From: Gyrodactylus bullatarudis
Lineage: Eukaryota > Platyhelminthes > Monogenea > Gyrodactylidea > Gyrodactylidae
Direction: 5' to 3'
Assembly: GCA_012064415.1 (NCBI GenBank)
Contig: SSNU01000327.1
Span: forward strand, 148,935 to 212,934
Length of the DNA: 64,000 nucleotides
Shown: positions 22,866-34,122 of the stretch, piece after piece
Position numbering within the stretch: position 1 is the stretch's first letter
Layout of the letters: every line of letters begins with the position of its first letter
The notes under the pieces: model-generated
The model's input: the letters and a program-made list of their open reading frames with translations, nothing else
What the model was told of the DNA's origin: nothing
Databases searched by the model: none
Made by a program: the position numbers and the translations under genes

Positions 22866-24690
22866 TATATCACTAAAAGCTTGGGTAGGCAAGACATGGT
22901 TATTCATAGGAAATTAGGACTGCGGCTCCCATTTACGTGCATTTAACTACCAGATCCCTATCATCTATTTCACTATTGAGGAAAATTGTATAAGCGATTT
23001 CACACTCCCTTTTTTGTGAAATATCTTCTCATGAAAAAATGGGGATCTGAGAAGCTGATTGCAGATGGATCTAGGAATGAAAACTACATTACTAATTTCA
23101 TATATAATTTAATTGATATCTTGAAGTTTAAATTTCTTTTGAATGACGATTTATACGAGAAGATTGAAATAAATTTTGAATCGCCAAATCGAACTTAATC
23201 GGATACAATAGAAATGTATTTCTGTTCTTTTCTTAAACTTTAAAATGCTTGAACAAAATTGAATATTTAAGCTCCAGCTTGTTGCTCATATGGGTGTCCA
23301 TTCAAATAAAGAAGCCGAAAACTTTTGAAAGGCTTGAATCTGCATAAAACTTAATTCACATAGTTCATAAAATAAAAATAGTAGTTCATTTCTTCCAGAT
23401 AACGTCGCACTTTGAATAATTATTTTATCTTTTTCTTTCTTCAAAGATTATAAAATATTCTCATGTTTGAAATGTGAGTATTAAAATAATATATTTTCAT
23501 CGATAAAAGTTTTAAATGATATAATCATCAATTAAATTTGTTCATACAATTGTGAAAAAAATAATATATTTCTTTCTTTTTTCCTCAAAGTCTTGAGTAA
23601 GAGAAAGGTTTTGGAAATGAGTTATATATGTAAAGATTAGCTGTGTAAATACTAGCCTGGTTGCAAAATTAAAATGTATGCCTGGCCACAATCAAATGCA
23701 ATAAGTGAATGCTTAGTATATGATTGCTGAATCGGATGTCGTTAATAAAACATTAAACGTCCAAGGATAGAGCGGTCAGGCAGAGATCTTCTCTTAGTGT
23801 TCATACAAAAGAATAAATATTTCTTACTATGATTAAGTGTTCTATTCCTAGCCCAGATAGACTGAGTTATTTGGAGGATGCGATTCCGCGAGGATCGGTT
23901 CTAATAGCTACTGCAGACTAAGTCTCAGTTGCAAGCACCTCAGCAGTCAAAGACTCTGAGAATAACATTATCGATGGAAAGACCTTCGATTCTACACATA
24001 TATAATCTAAGGTAAAGTATTCTGTGAACTTTTTATCCTAAAAAATTAAATCCATAGGTCTAAACTTTAACTAGAACTAAATTTATACGTTGAGAATTAA
24101 TTATGATTCATTTCAAGTGAAGACAAGTCAAGAATATTCTGATATTTTTCGAGGGTAGAGAGAAGATGGGATTTATCACAAAGATACTATAGTATAACAA
24201 GTTTTTCTGGGAGATTTTAACTCTTAAGATCAATCAGAACATATCATCATGAATTTTCATATTTTAGAATTTTATCTGAGGATGATCGTGAGTGAAAGGA
24301 TGAAATGTAAATAATTCATTATATCAGGAGTCTACTCAAATATGGGTTTATAAAAAAGTATATTCGTCGTCCTAGAAATAAAAACAAAAAAAATTATTCA
24401 AATAGTGAAATAAAATTAGATTTATTCGAAATATAACCAAGCCTTTTCGAGACTTTTTTATACTGAGATAGTCAAATTGAATTTTGAAACTACTCTTAAT
24501 CAATGTGGAAGATTAGAGAAAATACTTATACTTTTATTTTATAGATTTCGAGTTAATATTGAATCACGAATCAATTAGAAATTTCGAAAAAATCGAATTT
24601 CTGAATAATTTTTTTTTTAATTTTGATTGGATTATACCTGTTACCAATTGTATTAAGGGTTCATAATGATAATTATTGTGTTGCTGAGAA
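22866..24690. other. No confident gene
   Basis: Mostly AT-rich sequence without recognised features. A 70-codon plus frame at 22986-23198 is open and charged at its end, but matches nothing I know. Confidence 0.4.
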
Positions 24691-24960
24691 GAACTCCGTG
24701 ATCCGTTTGCTCGTCTCGACTTCTTCTCTTTTTTGGTTGGGGGCTGGGAAAATTTTTTCTGCTCTTTTGGTTCTGGGAGGTTCAGGGGCTTAACATGGTT
24801 TTGGCTTTTGTTGATTAAGGAGGTATGCTTCAGCAGGTTCTAAGCTATGACTGCATATTCCCGAGGGTTTATACTAATTTTAAAGTTTCGGGTGGAAACT
24901 TCGGCATTGCAGTTTTTGAGGTGCTCTCTGATGGTTGTTTGGGGGGCTGGTACCAAAAAA
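24690..24960 (-). pseudogene. Penelope-like/GIY-YIG C-terminal relic
   Basis: Minus-strand frame reading TTIREHLKNCNAEV, then NFKISINPREY and a Pro/Lys-rich tail. The pattern of a helix with EHL-x-x-C followed by F-K-I is typical of the end of GIY-YIG domains in PLEs. One in-frame stop. The segment is visibly richer in G+C than its surroundings. Confidence 0.45.
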
Positions 24961-25159
24961 CACAGAAAATTAGCTTGAGGTCTTAACTTATCCTATATTT
25001 AAAAATAGGGTTAATTCCAAAAATCACCCCAAAATTTTCCAAAAATCACCCCAAAGGAAAAAAATTTCCAAAAATCACCTCAAAGCAAAGAATGACCCCA
25101 ATGAAAATTTCAGCTCTTTTACTCATATCAATAAACAATATACAATGAACCCATCGATT

Positions 25160-25700
25160 GGGGCTCTAGTGTTAATCCTCACAACGTGAAATAGGAAAAA
25201 AGGGGGTCTGATATACGATGAAACAGTTAGAAAGAGTATGACGTAGTTGTTTGGCTTGGTAAATAGAGGGGTCTCTCTCAATTGTGAAAACGACTTTTAG
25301 TATAGATTTTCCAAAAATATTGAAATGAGTTTAAAAAATAAGAAGTGGGGTTTAAACTGTCACCAGGCAATATTTTGGAATGGAAATTAGGCAGCTGACT
25401 CAACTTTTGATTCTGCATCGAATGGTGTTCAATTCAATGAGCTAAGATCAAAAATAGTGAACTCTGTTGTTTTAAGAGATATGAATTAGAAAATTATTCT
25501 GGTAATAGAAGGATAGAAATAGGTGACATGTTCAAATTTTCAACACATTTGAACTTGAAATGAGAGAGATAGAAGCAATTCAAAGTCGATAGACTTAGGG
25601 AGAAAAAATCTTAAATTCATCTCATTACTCATTAGTAAAGAGGTAAATATTTTAGTCAGATCCTCTTCCTTATATACTTTTTTTAGGAAGTTCACTGTAT
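25160..25700 (-). repeat. Dispersed repeat R1, copy 2 (inverted)
   Basis: Reverse complement resembles 955-1530. Either R1 inserted into the MULE, or R1 is itself MULE-derived sequence scattered elsewhere without the transposase. Confidence 0.6.
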
Positions 25701-25904
25701 ATCCAATTAGCTGATAAAATTAGTTTTAATATTTTTTACGAACCATAAATTAATATATTTGGGGTATAGTAATTTATGACTCATTCATAGAGTGATGGAG
25801 GGGTAGGAGAAAAATTTATAATTTGATGAGATTATCACTGAGATATTCGTTATTATTCGAATATTCACTAACGGTCGGTCTCAGTTACGAAACCAAAGAA
25901 AGAA

Positions 25905-26994
25905 GTGAAAAGTTTTGTCATGGACCACTCAATCGCTACTCAGAAGTCATATAAAGTGAAGAAAAATACGGAGAAAGCTTACATTTGGAAATGCAAAGAT
26001 TGTGAAGCTTTCATACGTTTTAGTTCAAGAAAAGATGGAGGATTCTATTTAACTTCTTTTCAAGGTCATACGTGCACACCTTTGAGCTGTAATGTCAAAA
26101 AGGTTTTTTGTTTTTCTACTTCAGTCCAAGCCTTCAAATATTCTTTTCCGGTAATTATTATGGATGGATGTCATTTGAAGGGAGACTATAATTATGTTCT
26201 TCTCGTTGCCTCAGGAGTAGATGGCAACAATAAAAGTTATCCTATCGCTTTGTCCATAGTACCTACGGAAAATGAAAAGTATTGGAAAAGATTTTGCGAA
26301 GACCTTCAAAAATCTTAATCACTTAATGACCAAAGTAACTTAGTTATATTTACTGACAGAGAGAAGGGGTTAATAAATGCAATCAAATCATCGATACCAA
26401 ACGCTGCACATTCTTACTGTCTTTTTCACTTAGCCAAAAATATCAAGATAAAATTCAAGATGGATATAAAGCCTCTATTATGGAAAGCAGCTAGAGCAGA
26501 AAACGAGAATTCCTTTAACTTTGTTATGGACCAGATCTCGAAAATCAACAAAAATGTTGTAGAATATCTTGAAATTTCTGTTGCAAATTGGGCCAATTTT
26601 GCATTCCCAAGTTGAAAAAAACTTACGCGAATCTAGATTTTTACAAATTTTCGCTACTCCTAAAGATGATCTATTTTATGTTTCTCAAGATCGCAATAGT
26701 GAAATACGAAGAGTCGTTAATTTCAATAAACTCCAATGCTCTTGTAGTTTTGCAATGATTAATGGATATCCTTTTAAACATCTGTGTGCCGTCGCTAATA
26801 AGTTAGAAGTTCCCCCTGAAAAATATGTTCCAAATGGATTCAAAGTAATCTCCTTGAAAGCAGCTTACTCGGAGATTATCATGCTGTGTGACGTCGAAAA
26901 TCTGAAAGAGTCAGAACTTGAAGGCTACAGAATAAATAAAAACGTGGAAGACCATGTAAAAGCCGTAAAAAATCAAAAGCTGAAAAAAATGTAA
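25905..26994 (+). pseudogene. MULE transposase (DDE plus SWIM zinc finger)
   Basis: Three consecutive frames. 25905-26318 has a cysteine/His leader (WKCKDC…GHTC) and the first catalytic Asp in MDGCHLKGDYNYVLLVASG, then DGNN-x-x-YPIA. About 26320-26580 carries the second Asp (VIFTDREKGL) and a CLFHLAKNI block. 26569-26994 ends with a SWIM finger (CSCSFAMINGYPFKHLC). Frame changes near 26315 and 26575 make it inactive as read. Confidence 0.82.
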
Positions 26995-27134
26995 TGAAAT
27001 TTAGTGTTCAATGTAATTATTGCTTGTTATTTATAAAAAGTATTTTATTAGAACGGTAATATTGTCGAACTTCATCTAATATATTACAGTTGTGATTTAG
27101 ATTCATAAGGAAGATTAGAAAACAAGCGAATAAT

Positions 27135-27185
27135 AAGTGATAAACGTTTTATTTCGCCGGGTCTCTTCAGACTTAATCCCGGGTA
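27135..27185 (-). ncRNA. Hammerhead-ribozyme-like motif, copy 2
   Basis: Minus strand. AAGT, then CTGAAGA (27170-27164), GACCCGGC, GAAA (27155-27152), hairpin TAAA-ACG-TTTA, TC, then ACTT. AAGT/ACTT form stem I and TAAA/TTTA stem III, with the conserved CUGANGA and GAAA boxes and an AUC cleavage triplet all in the hammerhead order. Upstream CCGGG also complements CCCGG. Stem II is otherwise only one strong pair. Confidence 0.58.
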
Positions 27186-27337
27186 TTTTCTTTTGAAAAT
27201 TTTCGGGGTGATTATCGGAAATTTTTTTTCCTTTGGGGTGATTCTTAAAAATATTCAAAAGTTTAAGAAGTCTTAGAAGAAGAAAAACACTGTGAATAAC
27301 ACTGTTAAATTGCTTGAACAAAATATTAAGTAATTAA

Positions 27338-27628
27338 CACCTAATCGACAGTTGGACTAAAAGGTTGAGTACTCGCTCAACGGTTCGAATATTATCTATC
27401 ATGAGATATCAGCTCGATGAAGAGTGGTATTACGAACGCTTCTTGCACGCAAATAATGAACGCGTCTTTCTGAAAACTCAAATTTTTTTCAAGAAAAGAG
27501 TTATTTTATTAGGATTGTTCGACATGGGAATGGCTACTGTTCAGATAGTTTATAATTTTAAAAAATGCATATTAATTTGCAATTATTTGCTAACGCTGCG
27601 AATATAACAACTATATTCAGTCAATTAG
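27338..27628 (+). pseudogene. Orphan exon of the phase-1 repeat-domain family
   Basis: Aligns with the exon at 56227-56514 (LLGLFDMG here, FLGLFDMS there; NAANITTIFSQLG versus KASNIKTIFEKLG) and ends in the same phase-1 G|GTAAGA donor at 27628. An A-run near 27565 is one base short, which breaks the frame, and no phase-1 acceptor is seen at the 5' edge. It lies about 8 kb upstream of the main array, between two divergent hammerhead-like motifs. Confidence 0.6.
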
Positions 27629-27807
27629 GTAAGATTAAAATTTTAAAAAATTCAATAAAATTGAGAAAATTGCTAAAGTTGCCATATTCTCCAAATCATC
27701 TATCGATAATTTTAACGTCATTTTTCATAGATTTTAATAAAAATTAATAGATATTGGAATTTAATTTTCTTACGTCAGGTTTCAGGAGGTTTTTGATAAC
27801 TGCTCAA

Positions 27808-27859
27808 GTCGGTGTAAGGTCTGAAGAGAGCCGACGAAAATAAATGCTTTTATTCACCT
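27808..27859 (+). ncRNA. Hammerhead-ribozyme-like motif, copy 3 (upstream of PLE-2)
   Basis: GTCGG (27808-27812), AGGT (27817-27820), CTGAAGA (27821-27827), GAGCCGAC, GAAA (27836-27839), hairpin ATAAA-TGC-TTTTAT, TTC, ACCT (27856-27859). AGGT pairs with ACCT (stem I) and ATAAA with TTTAT (stem III). GTCGG complements CCGAC, a covarying counterpart of the pairing in the other two copies. It sits about 80 bp before the first PLE-2 frame, as expected for a pLTR. Confidence 0.6.
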
Positions 27860-27937
27860 AACCTCTTTCGTCGTTCTAACTACCAGCATGACCATTAGTC
27901 AGCGCCCCAAAATATTTTCGAGGAAATAAGGCAATTA

Positions 27938-30327
27938 ATGTTTCAAAATGATGAATCTCCAATTTCTCGTCCTCATTACAATGATCTTAAGTCGTTTCTC
28001 AACACCTCCTGCTCCATGGCAGAGGACAAAGTACTATGTGAAGTCCTTCACCAATCGCTCGGCACTGAAATATTCCCCAAATCAATTTGGTCCAGAGTAA
28101 AGAAAACAAAAATGAAGAAGTCAGTTGCTAATGCAATCCATGTCTCTATGAATTTGGTTCGCGAGACGGAGAATGGCATCAAAGGAATGATGAACAACTT
28201 ACATGCATGCATCTGTAGATCTCCTACCAGAAAACCTCTAAGAGTCCTTCCTCCAGTACGTTGATCTAGTCAGCAATAAACGAGCCATGACCATTTCCAA
28301 CTCACTCCAAAACAGCATCGCCACTAGACCTGAAGACATATCATTCCCGAAAAATCCGGAGAAATTTGTATACAACCTCAGTCAAATCACCCTATCGAAA
28401 GATGCCCTAGAAGTCCTCAGCTTAGATCCAAAATTCTGTGTGCCAAACAGACGTAACCTGGACCTCGAAACAGACTTAGGCTTCGAACTTTTCCACAAAA
28501 AACTGAAGAATCTTCCTGCTTCCTCAAAAGAACTCCGCGAGCGTTTCGATACTGTTCTCAACGATGCAAGAGTTCAATACAAACAACGTAAAATAAACTT
28601 TCCCTACCTGACCTCAGACCACTACCAGTCCCTGTCAGCGCTCCGAAAAAACCCAGACGTACTGAACTTGACAAAGGTACTGGAATAGCAATTGTCAATG
28701 CGGAAGAATACCAACGCAAAGGCGGAGAGCTCATCTCTGACCCAAAAATGTTTAGACAAACGAACAGTAGCGAAGTTGACAAGAGGGCCAAGAATTTCTT
28801 CGTATCAATAAACAAGAAGATCGACTCGCTTTCGGAAAAGCAAATCATTTCCTCCGGGACAGCCCGTAACATCCGCCCAAAAGGACCCGGATCCTGTTTA
28901 CTCTACCTACTCCCAAAAATCCACAAAGGAACTGATGACCTGAAATTCAGACCAATCCTTGACATGACACCCAGTCCCCAGCACGGATTAGTTCAATGGC
29001 TTGCAGATGCTCTCAAACCCCTGAGAAACTTTTTTGCCCTCATTCTGTAATTAATGCTTCAGATTTCATTTCCAGACTCCGAAACAAGAACCCGTTCGAG
29101 GGGCAGATGGTCTCGTTAGACATGACCTCCCTCTTCACCAACGTCCCACTTAGAGAAACATTTCAATTCATACAGGAAAAACTAACGAAACACCCAGACC
29201 TCATAGAAACCGACTCAGAGGCAACGAACAAAATACCTCCAAAAGTTCTGTGCTCCTTGATCCATATGATAGTCCAAAACATTGATTTCAGATCCAATGG
29301 CTCCTACTTCCGACAAATAGATGGAGTAGCAATGGGAACCCCCCTCGGCCCAATCCTTGCAGACATCTTCCTTGCGAGCCTTGAAACCACGAAAATGGCA
29401 AAAATCATCAACGAGTGTTACCTATTCATACGATATGTTGACGATACCTTCCTCATGCTGAAAGAAGACCAAGACCCTGACGCTATCCTAGCCGAGCTGA
29501 ACTCAATGCAACCCAGGTTGAAATTCACCATGGAAGTAGAAAAGGACAACAGTCTCAGTTTCCTTGACGCAAAAATCCAAAAATGCACAACCACGAAAAC
29601 CTTTAGCTCAAGTTTACACCGTAAACCAGGGATCCCTACCCAGTACATGCCCTTCACCAGCTTCAACCCCACAGCGACAAAAAGATCCATAGTGAGATCC
29701 GAGTTCCTAAGGATCAAAAGAGTTGTGTCAACCCACTTACAAGACGATGAAAGGAAACGCACAACTGAATTATTCCAGTCCAGCGGATTCCCAAAAGAAT
29801 TCATCCGAAAACATGCAAGGATCAAAGAAAAAGACATTACAGCAACAGATGAAAAGAAGGCTCTAATCCTATCCTTGCTGTTCAAAGGTGACGTGCCCAA
29901 TACAATACTCGGAAACAAACTAAGCAAAATCACAGGGGACACGTTTCCCGGGTACCAAATCCGTCACACCTCGAAAACCACCAAGCTACTGAACGATCGA
30001 AATAAGGACCGAGTACACTGGCTCAACAGAAGAAACGTCGTCTACGAGTTCAAGTGCTCCTGTGGCCTATCCTACATCGGAATGACGACGCGAACCATTG
30101 GCGAAAGGGGCAAAGAACACCTAACAGCGAACAATAAGACCTCTTAAATACAAGAACACCTGAGGGAAACAAACCATCCAGCAGGCCTTGAGAACTTCAA
30201 AATCAGATATATGGCGGACCCGAAATTCAGTAAAGACAAATCAAAAACGATCCTGGAAATGGCTGAGACCAAACTTGTCAACGAAGAGAAACCAGCGCTC
30301 TGTGCTCAAAAACTCCTGGGAAGATAA
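27938..30327 (+). pseudogene. PLE-2 reverse transcriptase and GIY-YIG endonuclease
   Basis: Frames in order: 27938-28264 and 28287-28688 (N-terminal region; KFCVPNRRNLDLETDLG), ~28680-29050 (KGTGIAIVNAEEY, LPKIHKGTDDLKFRPIL), 28996-30147 (SLDMTSLFTNVPL with the first Asp, GVAMGTPLGPILADIF, RYVDDTFLML with the catalytic DD, NSLSFLDAKI). The GIY-YIG domain follows (VVYEFKCSCGLSYIGMT, GERGKEHL). One in-frame stop at 30146 and frameshifts near 28205, 28680 and 29035 interrupt an otherwise well kept protein; the sequence continues after the stop with QEHLRETNHPAG to 30327. An endonuclease-bearing PLE of a lineage different from PLE-1. Confidence 0.87.
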
Positions 30328-30429
30328 CTAGGATTCACTGGCACAAATTACCACAAAGCCCATAATATCATCAAGAAGGTCTCAAAACTGACTGCAAACT
30401 CAGACACAAAAATCCCTTCAGGTTTATCC

Positions 30430-30804
30430 TTGGCTCATAAAACACCTACCTCAACATTAGTTGATAAATCTCTCTCCAAGAATAAACCCGGTTCCTCCGC
30501 CCATCCTGACGACAAAACATCGAACGATTCCACATTGAGACCCCTAATAGCCTCAACGCAACGCCCAGCTGATGATCAATTGACGACCATTCCCACAACA
30601 CCAGAATCCCACTCAAAACCTCCCCGAGTGGGTGTTGATCAGACTTTCACACCCTTGCTCTGCTCGACTCAATTCACAGCTCAAAGCGATATGACCAAGC
30701 TCCCACCCAACAACTCAACCAAAATCCAACACTCAAATCCAATCCCAGACATGGCAACCTCGATGGCAACAGAAACTCAAACCTCAACATTAGTTGATAT
30801 TTGA
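30430..30804 (+). CDS. Ser/Thr/Pro-rich frame 3' of PLE-2
   Basis: 124 codons, low complexity, no domain. Same G+C-rich composition as PLE-2, so it belongs to the element. The peptide STLVD occurs near both ends, indicating an internal direct repeat. Confidence 0.35.
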   Translation: MAHKTPTSTLVDKSLSKNKPGSSAHPDDKTSNDSTLRPLIASTQRPADDQLTTIPTTPESHSKPPRVGVDQTFTPLLCSTQFTAQSDMTKLPPNNSTKIQHSNPIPDMATSMATETQTSTLVDI

Positions 30805-31170
30805 GTTTATTCAGTAAAATCTTTTGTTGAAATTCAAAAGAGCAATTATGTGATCAGTGATCATTATTGATTACACTTCCTGCTGTGATGAATTAGATCC
30901 AACAGGTGAGCTTAGATTTTATTTTTTATCTAAAAAGGAGACATATTTTCTTATATGGGTTAACAGGCTTTAAGTGATCTAGATAAATATAGAATATGAA
31001 CAAGTTAGTAAAGTCTCAAAATTTCAAAAGACATAGTTAAATTGTGATTTAATATACTTGTTTAACTCATTACTTCTGGATATCTATACATCTTTCATAG
31101 TTAAAGAAATAAGTAATACATTTTTTTTGGTTTTAGTTAAGGAATCTCGAGTTAATTTCTTTCTTGAATT
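30805..31170. other. No gene seen
   Basis: AT-rich sequence between PLE-2 and a pogo-like transposase relic; no terminal repeat matching the relic's right end (33665-33770) is present here. Confidence 0.5.
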
Positions 31171-31175
31171 CTTCT

Positions 31176-32289
31176 TTATTGAAAATCATAGACAGTAGAA
31201 TTTAATACTGGGCTATCTTTGATGAATTCTAGGTCTTCTATTATACTGATGGACCCTATAAGTTTTCGAATCGATAGATAATTCTTGAGAAGTTCCAGAT
31301 CAACCAATGTTGCTCTTCGTATATCTTCAGTGTCACCATCATTCTTGGGTATCAATCCAGTTTCTTCCCAACACTTAATGATAGTGTCTGGACCGATATT
31401 GTCCCATATATCGACTGCTATTCGAATACAGTCTGCTAAATTCATAACTCTGCTCATATCATTGACGAAGAAGCCTCTTTCAGATCGTATAGCCTCTAGA
31501 CGCTTATTATACATGGCTTTGAAATTTCGTACTATTCCCGCGTCTATTGGTTGAAGAACTGAGGTTGAGTTTTCTGGAAGATAGATAATCTGAAAAAGTT
31601 ATAAATTCAAAAATAATTTTAATGTTTGGATTGTTACCTTTATATTTCTTAAAGATCTTTGAAGTTCTTCTTTACAATGTTTGAAGTGAGCACTACACTG
31701 ATCCATAAAAAGTAAAATTTTTCTATCTTCTAAACGTCTTTTCTTTCCTAGAGTTCGATCCCATGCCATCAGATACTTCATGAATGAATCCTTTGTCATC
31801 CAAGCTGATTTATTAAATGAATATTTAATTCTTTTTAAGAGATGCTCTTGATTTTTAAAGCATCTTGGATTCTTGCTTTTACCAATTATCCAAAGCTTTC
31901 TCTTGGAACCAGTAGCATTAACAGCGACAACTAGAGTGAATCGAAGTTTCGATTTTTTTCTACCAAATACTTTTGAACACTTTTTGGCAATAACTTTTGA
32001 ATAATAATTGAACATATTCCAGCCAGCTTCATCAATGTTCCATAGTTGCTTAGGAAAATCTTCAAGAAACTGGTAACTGGTCGGCCCTTTCTTAGATTGA
32101 GATAGATATTTCACTTTCGCCTGAAGGCAATCTCGATTGTCTAAGTTTAGAAGCACTTGAGATAAGCGGCATCTTTGAAACGGTCTTATAAAGTGTGCTC
32201 ATGGAGCAGTCGAAAACTAAAGCCAAATAACGTGGTTCAATCCCATCATTGAATAGCGTTACTAGTTGAAATCTCTCTGGGATAGACAT
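31176..32289 (-). pseudogene. Pogo/Tigger-family transposase relic X1
   Basis: Minus strand. A helix-turn-helix start (32092-32289: LALVFDCSMSTLYKTV, then RLPSGESEISISI) is followed, after an internal deletion, by the DDE core (31638-32156): WNIDEAGWN (first Asp), GWMTKD-type SAWMTKDSFMKYL, LFMDQCSAHFKH (second Asp). A 48-nt intron (31590-31637) follows. The last exon (31176-31589) has LPENSTSVLQPIDAGIVRNF (third Asp) and a C-terminal tail. The DDD triad is intact, but the deletion between helix-turn-helix and catalytic core makes it defective. Confidence 0.75.
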
Positions 32290-32299
32290 ATAGGGAGTG

Positions 32300-33336
32300 A
32301 GATGCTAAGAAATTAAATGTATTCCTTACTTTAGCTTTGAAAAAACGTAAAAATCTATAAGAAAAGTTTTCGAAGATAGGAAAATGAACTTTCCTGATCC
32401 AATCGATCAGGATTTTATCTCTCCAAAAACCAAGGATTTTCAAGTTGCTGCTTACAACAAGAAGATTGAAAATTCTCTCCTGATCAGTATTTGAATAAAA
32501 ATCTGTTGGTAAGCTATAAACTTCCAACTTTCGTAAAATTTCAGAATTTTTTGATGGAAATCTTTTGTACAAAAAATTGAACTCTGATAGTCGATGTTCA
32601 ATGTCTAATTTTCTATTAAAGAAAAAAAATTTATTTGCGGAAACATCAAACAGCAGCGATGCAGGTGCTGTCCCAAGAATTCGTTAAAGTTAACAACAAC
32701 ATAAATTTTATTTGGCACTGTCTGATTCAAGTTAAAGAAGAACATCAGTATGTACTTCAAAGAATTATAATGATTCTTCACCCGAACATAAAAATTTTTG
32801 GTAAGATCTGATTTGAAAAGCTAATTGAATCAGAATAAGATTCATCAAAGTTGGCAATTCTGATTGTCAATAGAAACTGATCACGTTTTCTATAAAAATC
32901 AGATCTGTCTTCTTCTGAGAGACCGATGAATGTGATGATTTTATCAAGTTTCTTTTGAGCCTGGAAATATATAAACAGAAATGGAACCATCATTGAAATC
33001 TTGAATCCCATAGTTCTTCATAATCTTTGAGACGTATTGGGATTCTCCATAAACATGGGGTAGATTTCGGCTGTTGGCAACAACATCGAAAATATCTTGT
33101 ATATGACTGGGCTGTATTTCTATAGATGTCTCTTTAAGTTCTTCAACTTGTTCAGCTACTCTTGCGTTAAATCTCTTGAACCGGTCCCCATAATCATAAT
33201 TAACATTAGCTGATATTTTTCCAACGTTCTTTTGCCAACGTAGAATAGAAGAAACGGAAAAATTAAATTTCTGCGCTATATCTTTTAGACTAACATTCGT
33301 TTTTTCCATTTCAAGGAGAATATCAAGCTTGTCCAA
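32300..33336 (-). pseudogene. Second pogo-like relic: helix-turn-helix N terminus and unrecognised frames
   Basis: 33336 downward encodes 130 residues starting with a helix-turn-helix (KLDILLEMEKTNVSLKDIAQ, FNFSVSSILRWQK) like a transposase N terminus. Two further minus frames (32778-33011; 32246-32572) are open for 77-108 codons but show no motif and may be parts of the same protein. No catalytic residues seen before X1 begins at 32289, so X1 may have inserted into this element. Confidence 0.45.
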
Positions 33337-33770
33337 ACGGCATGGTTGACGTGTTAAATTTCCATTACACTATGCTATACATAGTATGTAGGGATGAATG
33401 TGTCTGTCAAACGCTCCTGGATAATGATAACACGTAAGGAAATATCTATCACACACTCATGACTACGTTGAAATATGAGTAGGTTAGGGTATGTAGATTA
33501 GGGGTGGATGATAGTTTAGATTGACATGTCTAGTCATGAATATACCAACGTATATCTATGCAATGCATATCATAAGCAGGGATGACATCACCTCTGTGGG
33601 GTGGAGGGTTTTGGGAAAGAAAATAATTTTTCATTCCTTTCTAAAAACCTAAAATGATACTGTAATTTCATTGGTCGAAATTTGGGGTAGGAAGGATTTC
33701 AAATACTATTGATATTTTTCACAAGTTGTCTCACTTTACAGAGCTTTTACCTGTATTTACGTTATTATTT
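33337..33770 (-). repeat. Terminal region of pogo-like element
   Basis: 33665-33770 is the inverse of 41790-41890, near the left end of a related relic (shared stretch ACAGAGCTTTTACCTGTAT). Hence this is the 5' terminal inverted repeat of the minus-strand element at 32.3-33.3 kb. Confidence 0.55.
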
Positions 33771-34122
33771 ACTATCGTGAAATACCGACATTTTTAAGTT
33801 CAAGAACCCTTGTTAAGTTATACCTAGAAAGAAGAAAGAGAGCTACTTTACTAAAAAAATATAGAGAAGAAAGGAAAAAAACAGATATTCCAACCAGTTT
33901 ACCACGAGATAAGCTTCCCACCAATGGAGATGTTATCAGAGCTTATAATCTCAATAAAAAAGACGGTAAGAATCTAATTACGATGCAAATCGTTAATCTT
34001 TATGAAAAAGCCAGAATTCCCGTCAAACTATTCGATACAATACGAATTAGAATAGGCAGGCTCATTAAAAAGAGAAACGAATATGTTTCTCATTGCAAAA
34101 ACCTTTTAAAAGGTCTATGCTG
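33771..34122 (+). pseudogene. Lys/Arg-rich open stretch without a start codon
   Basis: An open frame from about 33755 to the stop at 34122, with no ATG near its beginning. It reads LYLERRKRATLLKKYREERK, then TNGDVIRAYNLNKKDGK and IGRLIKKRNEY: highly charged, helix-forming. The internal phrase resembles N-terminal leaders of uncharacterised invertebrate transposon proteins, but I cannot assign it. Confidence 0.3.

Larger units (their letters stand above)
25020..27255 (+). mobile_element. Mutator-like element (MULE)
   Basis: Left end 25020-25090 and right end 27190-27255 are inverted repeats built on AATCACCCCAAAGG followed by a run of A and TTTCC; the left TIR repeats its AAATCACCCC unit three times. 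They enclose a MULE transposase (25905-26994). Repeat R1 lies inverted between the left TIR and the transposase (25160-25700). Right border is not exact. Confidence 0.72.
27860..30804 (+). mobile_element. Penelope-like element PLE-2, G+C-rich
   Basis: Contains the PLE coding region (27938-30327) and a Ser/Thr/Pro-rich downstream frame (30430-30804). Its composition (roughly half G+C by eye) contrasts with the AT-rich host. The 5' border is taken after the hammerhead-like motif, the 3' border where composition returns to AT-rich. Confidence 0.7.

Noticed and set aside
29418..29942. 174-codon minus frame
   Set aside because: Antisense to the PLE-2 reverse transcriptase, which has all motifs on the plus strand.
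31285..31554. 89-codon plus frame
   Set aside because: Antisense to the last exon of transposase relic X1.
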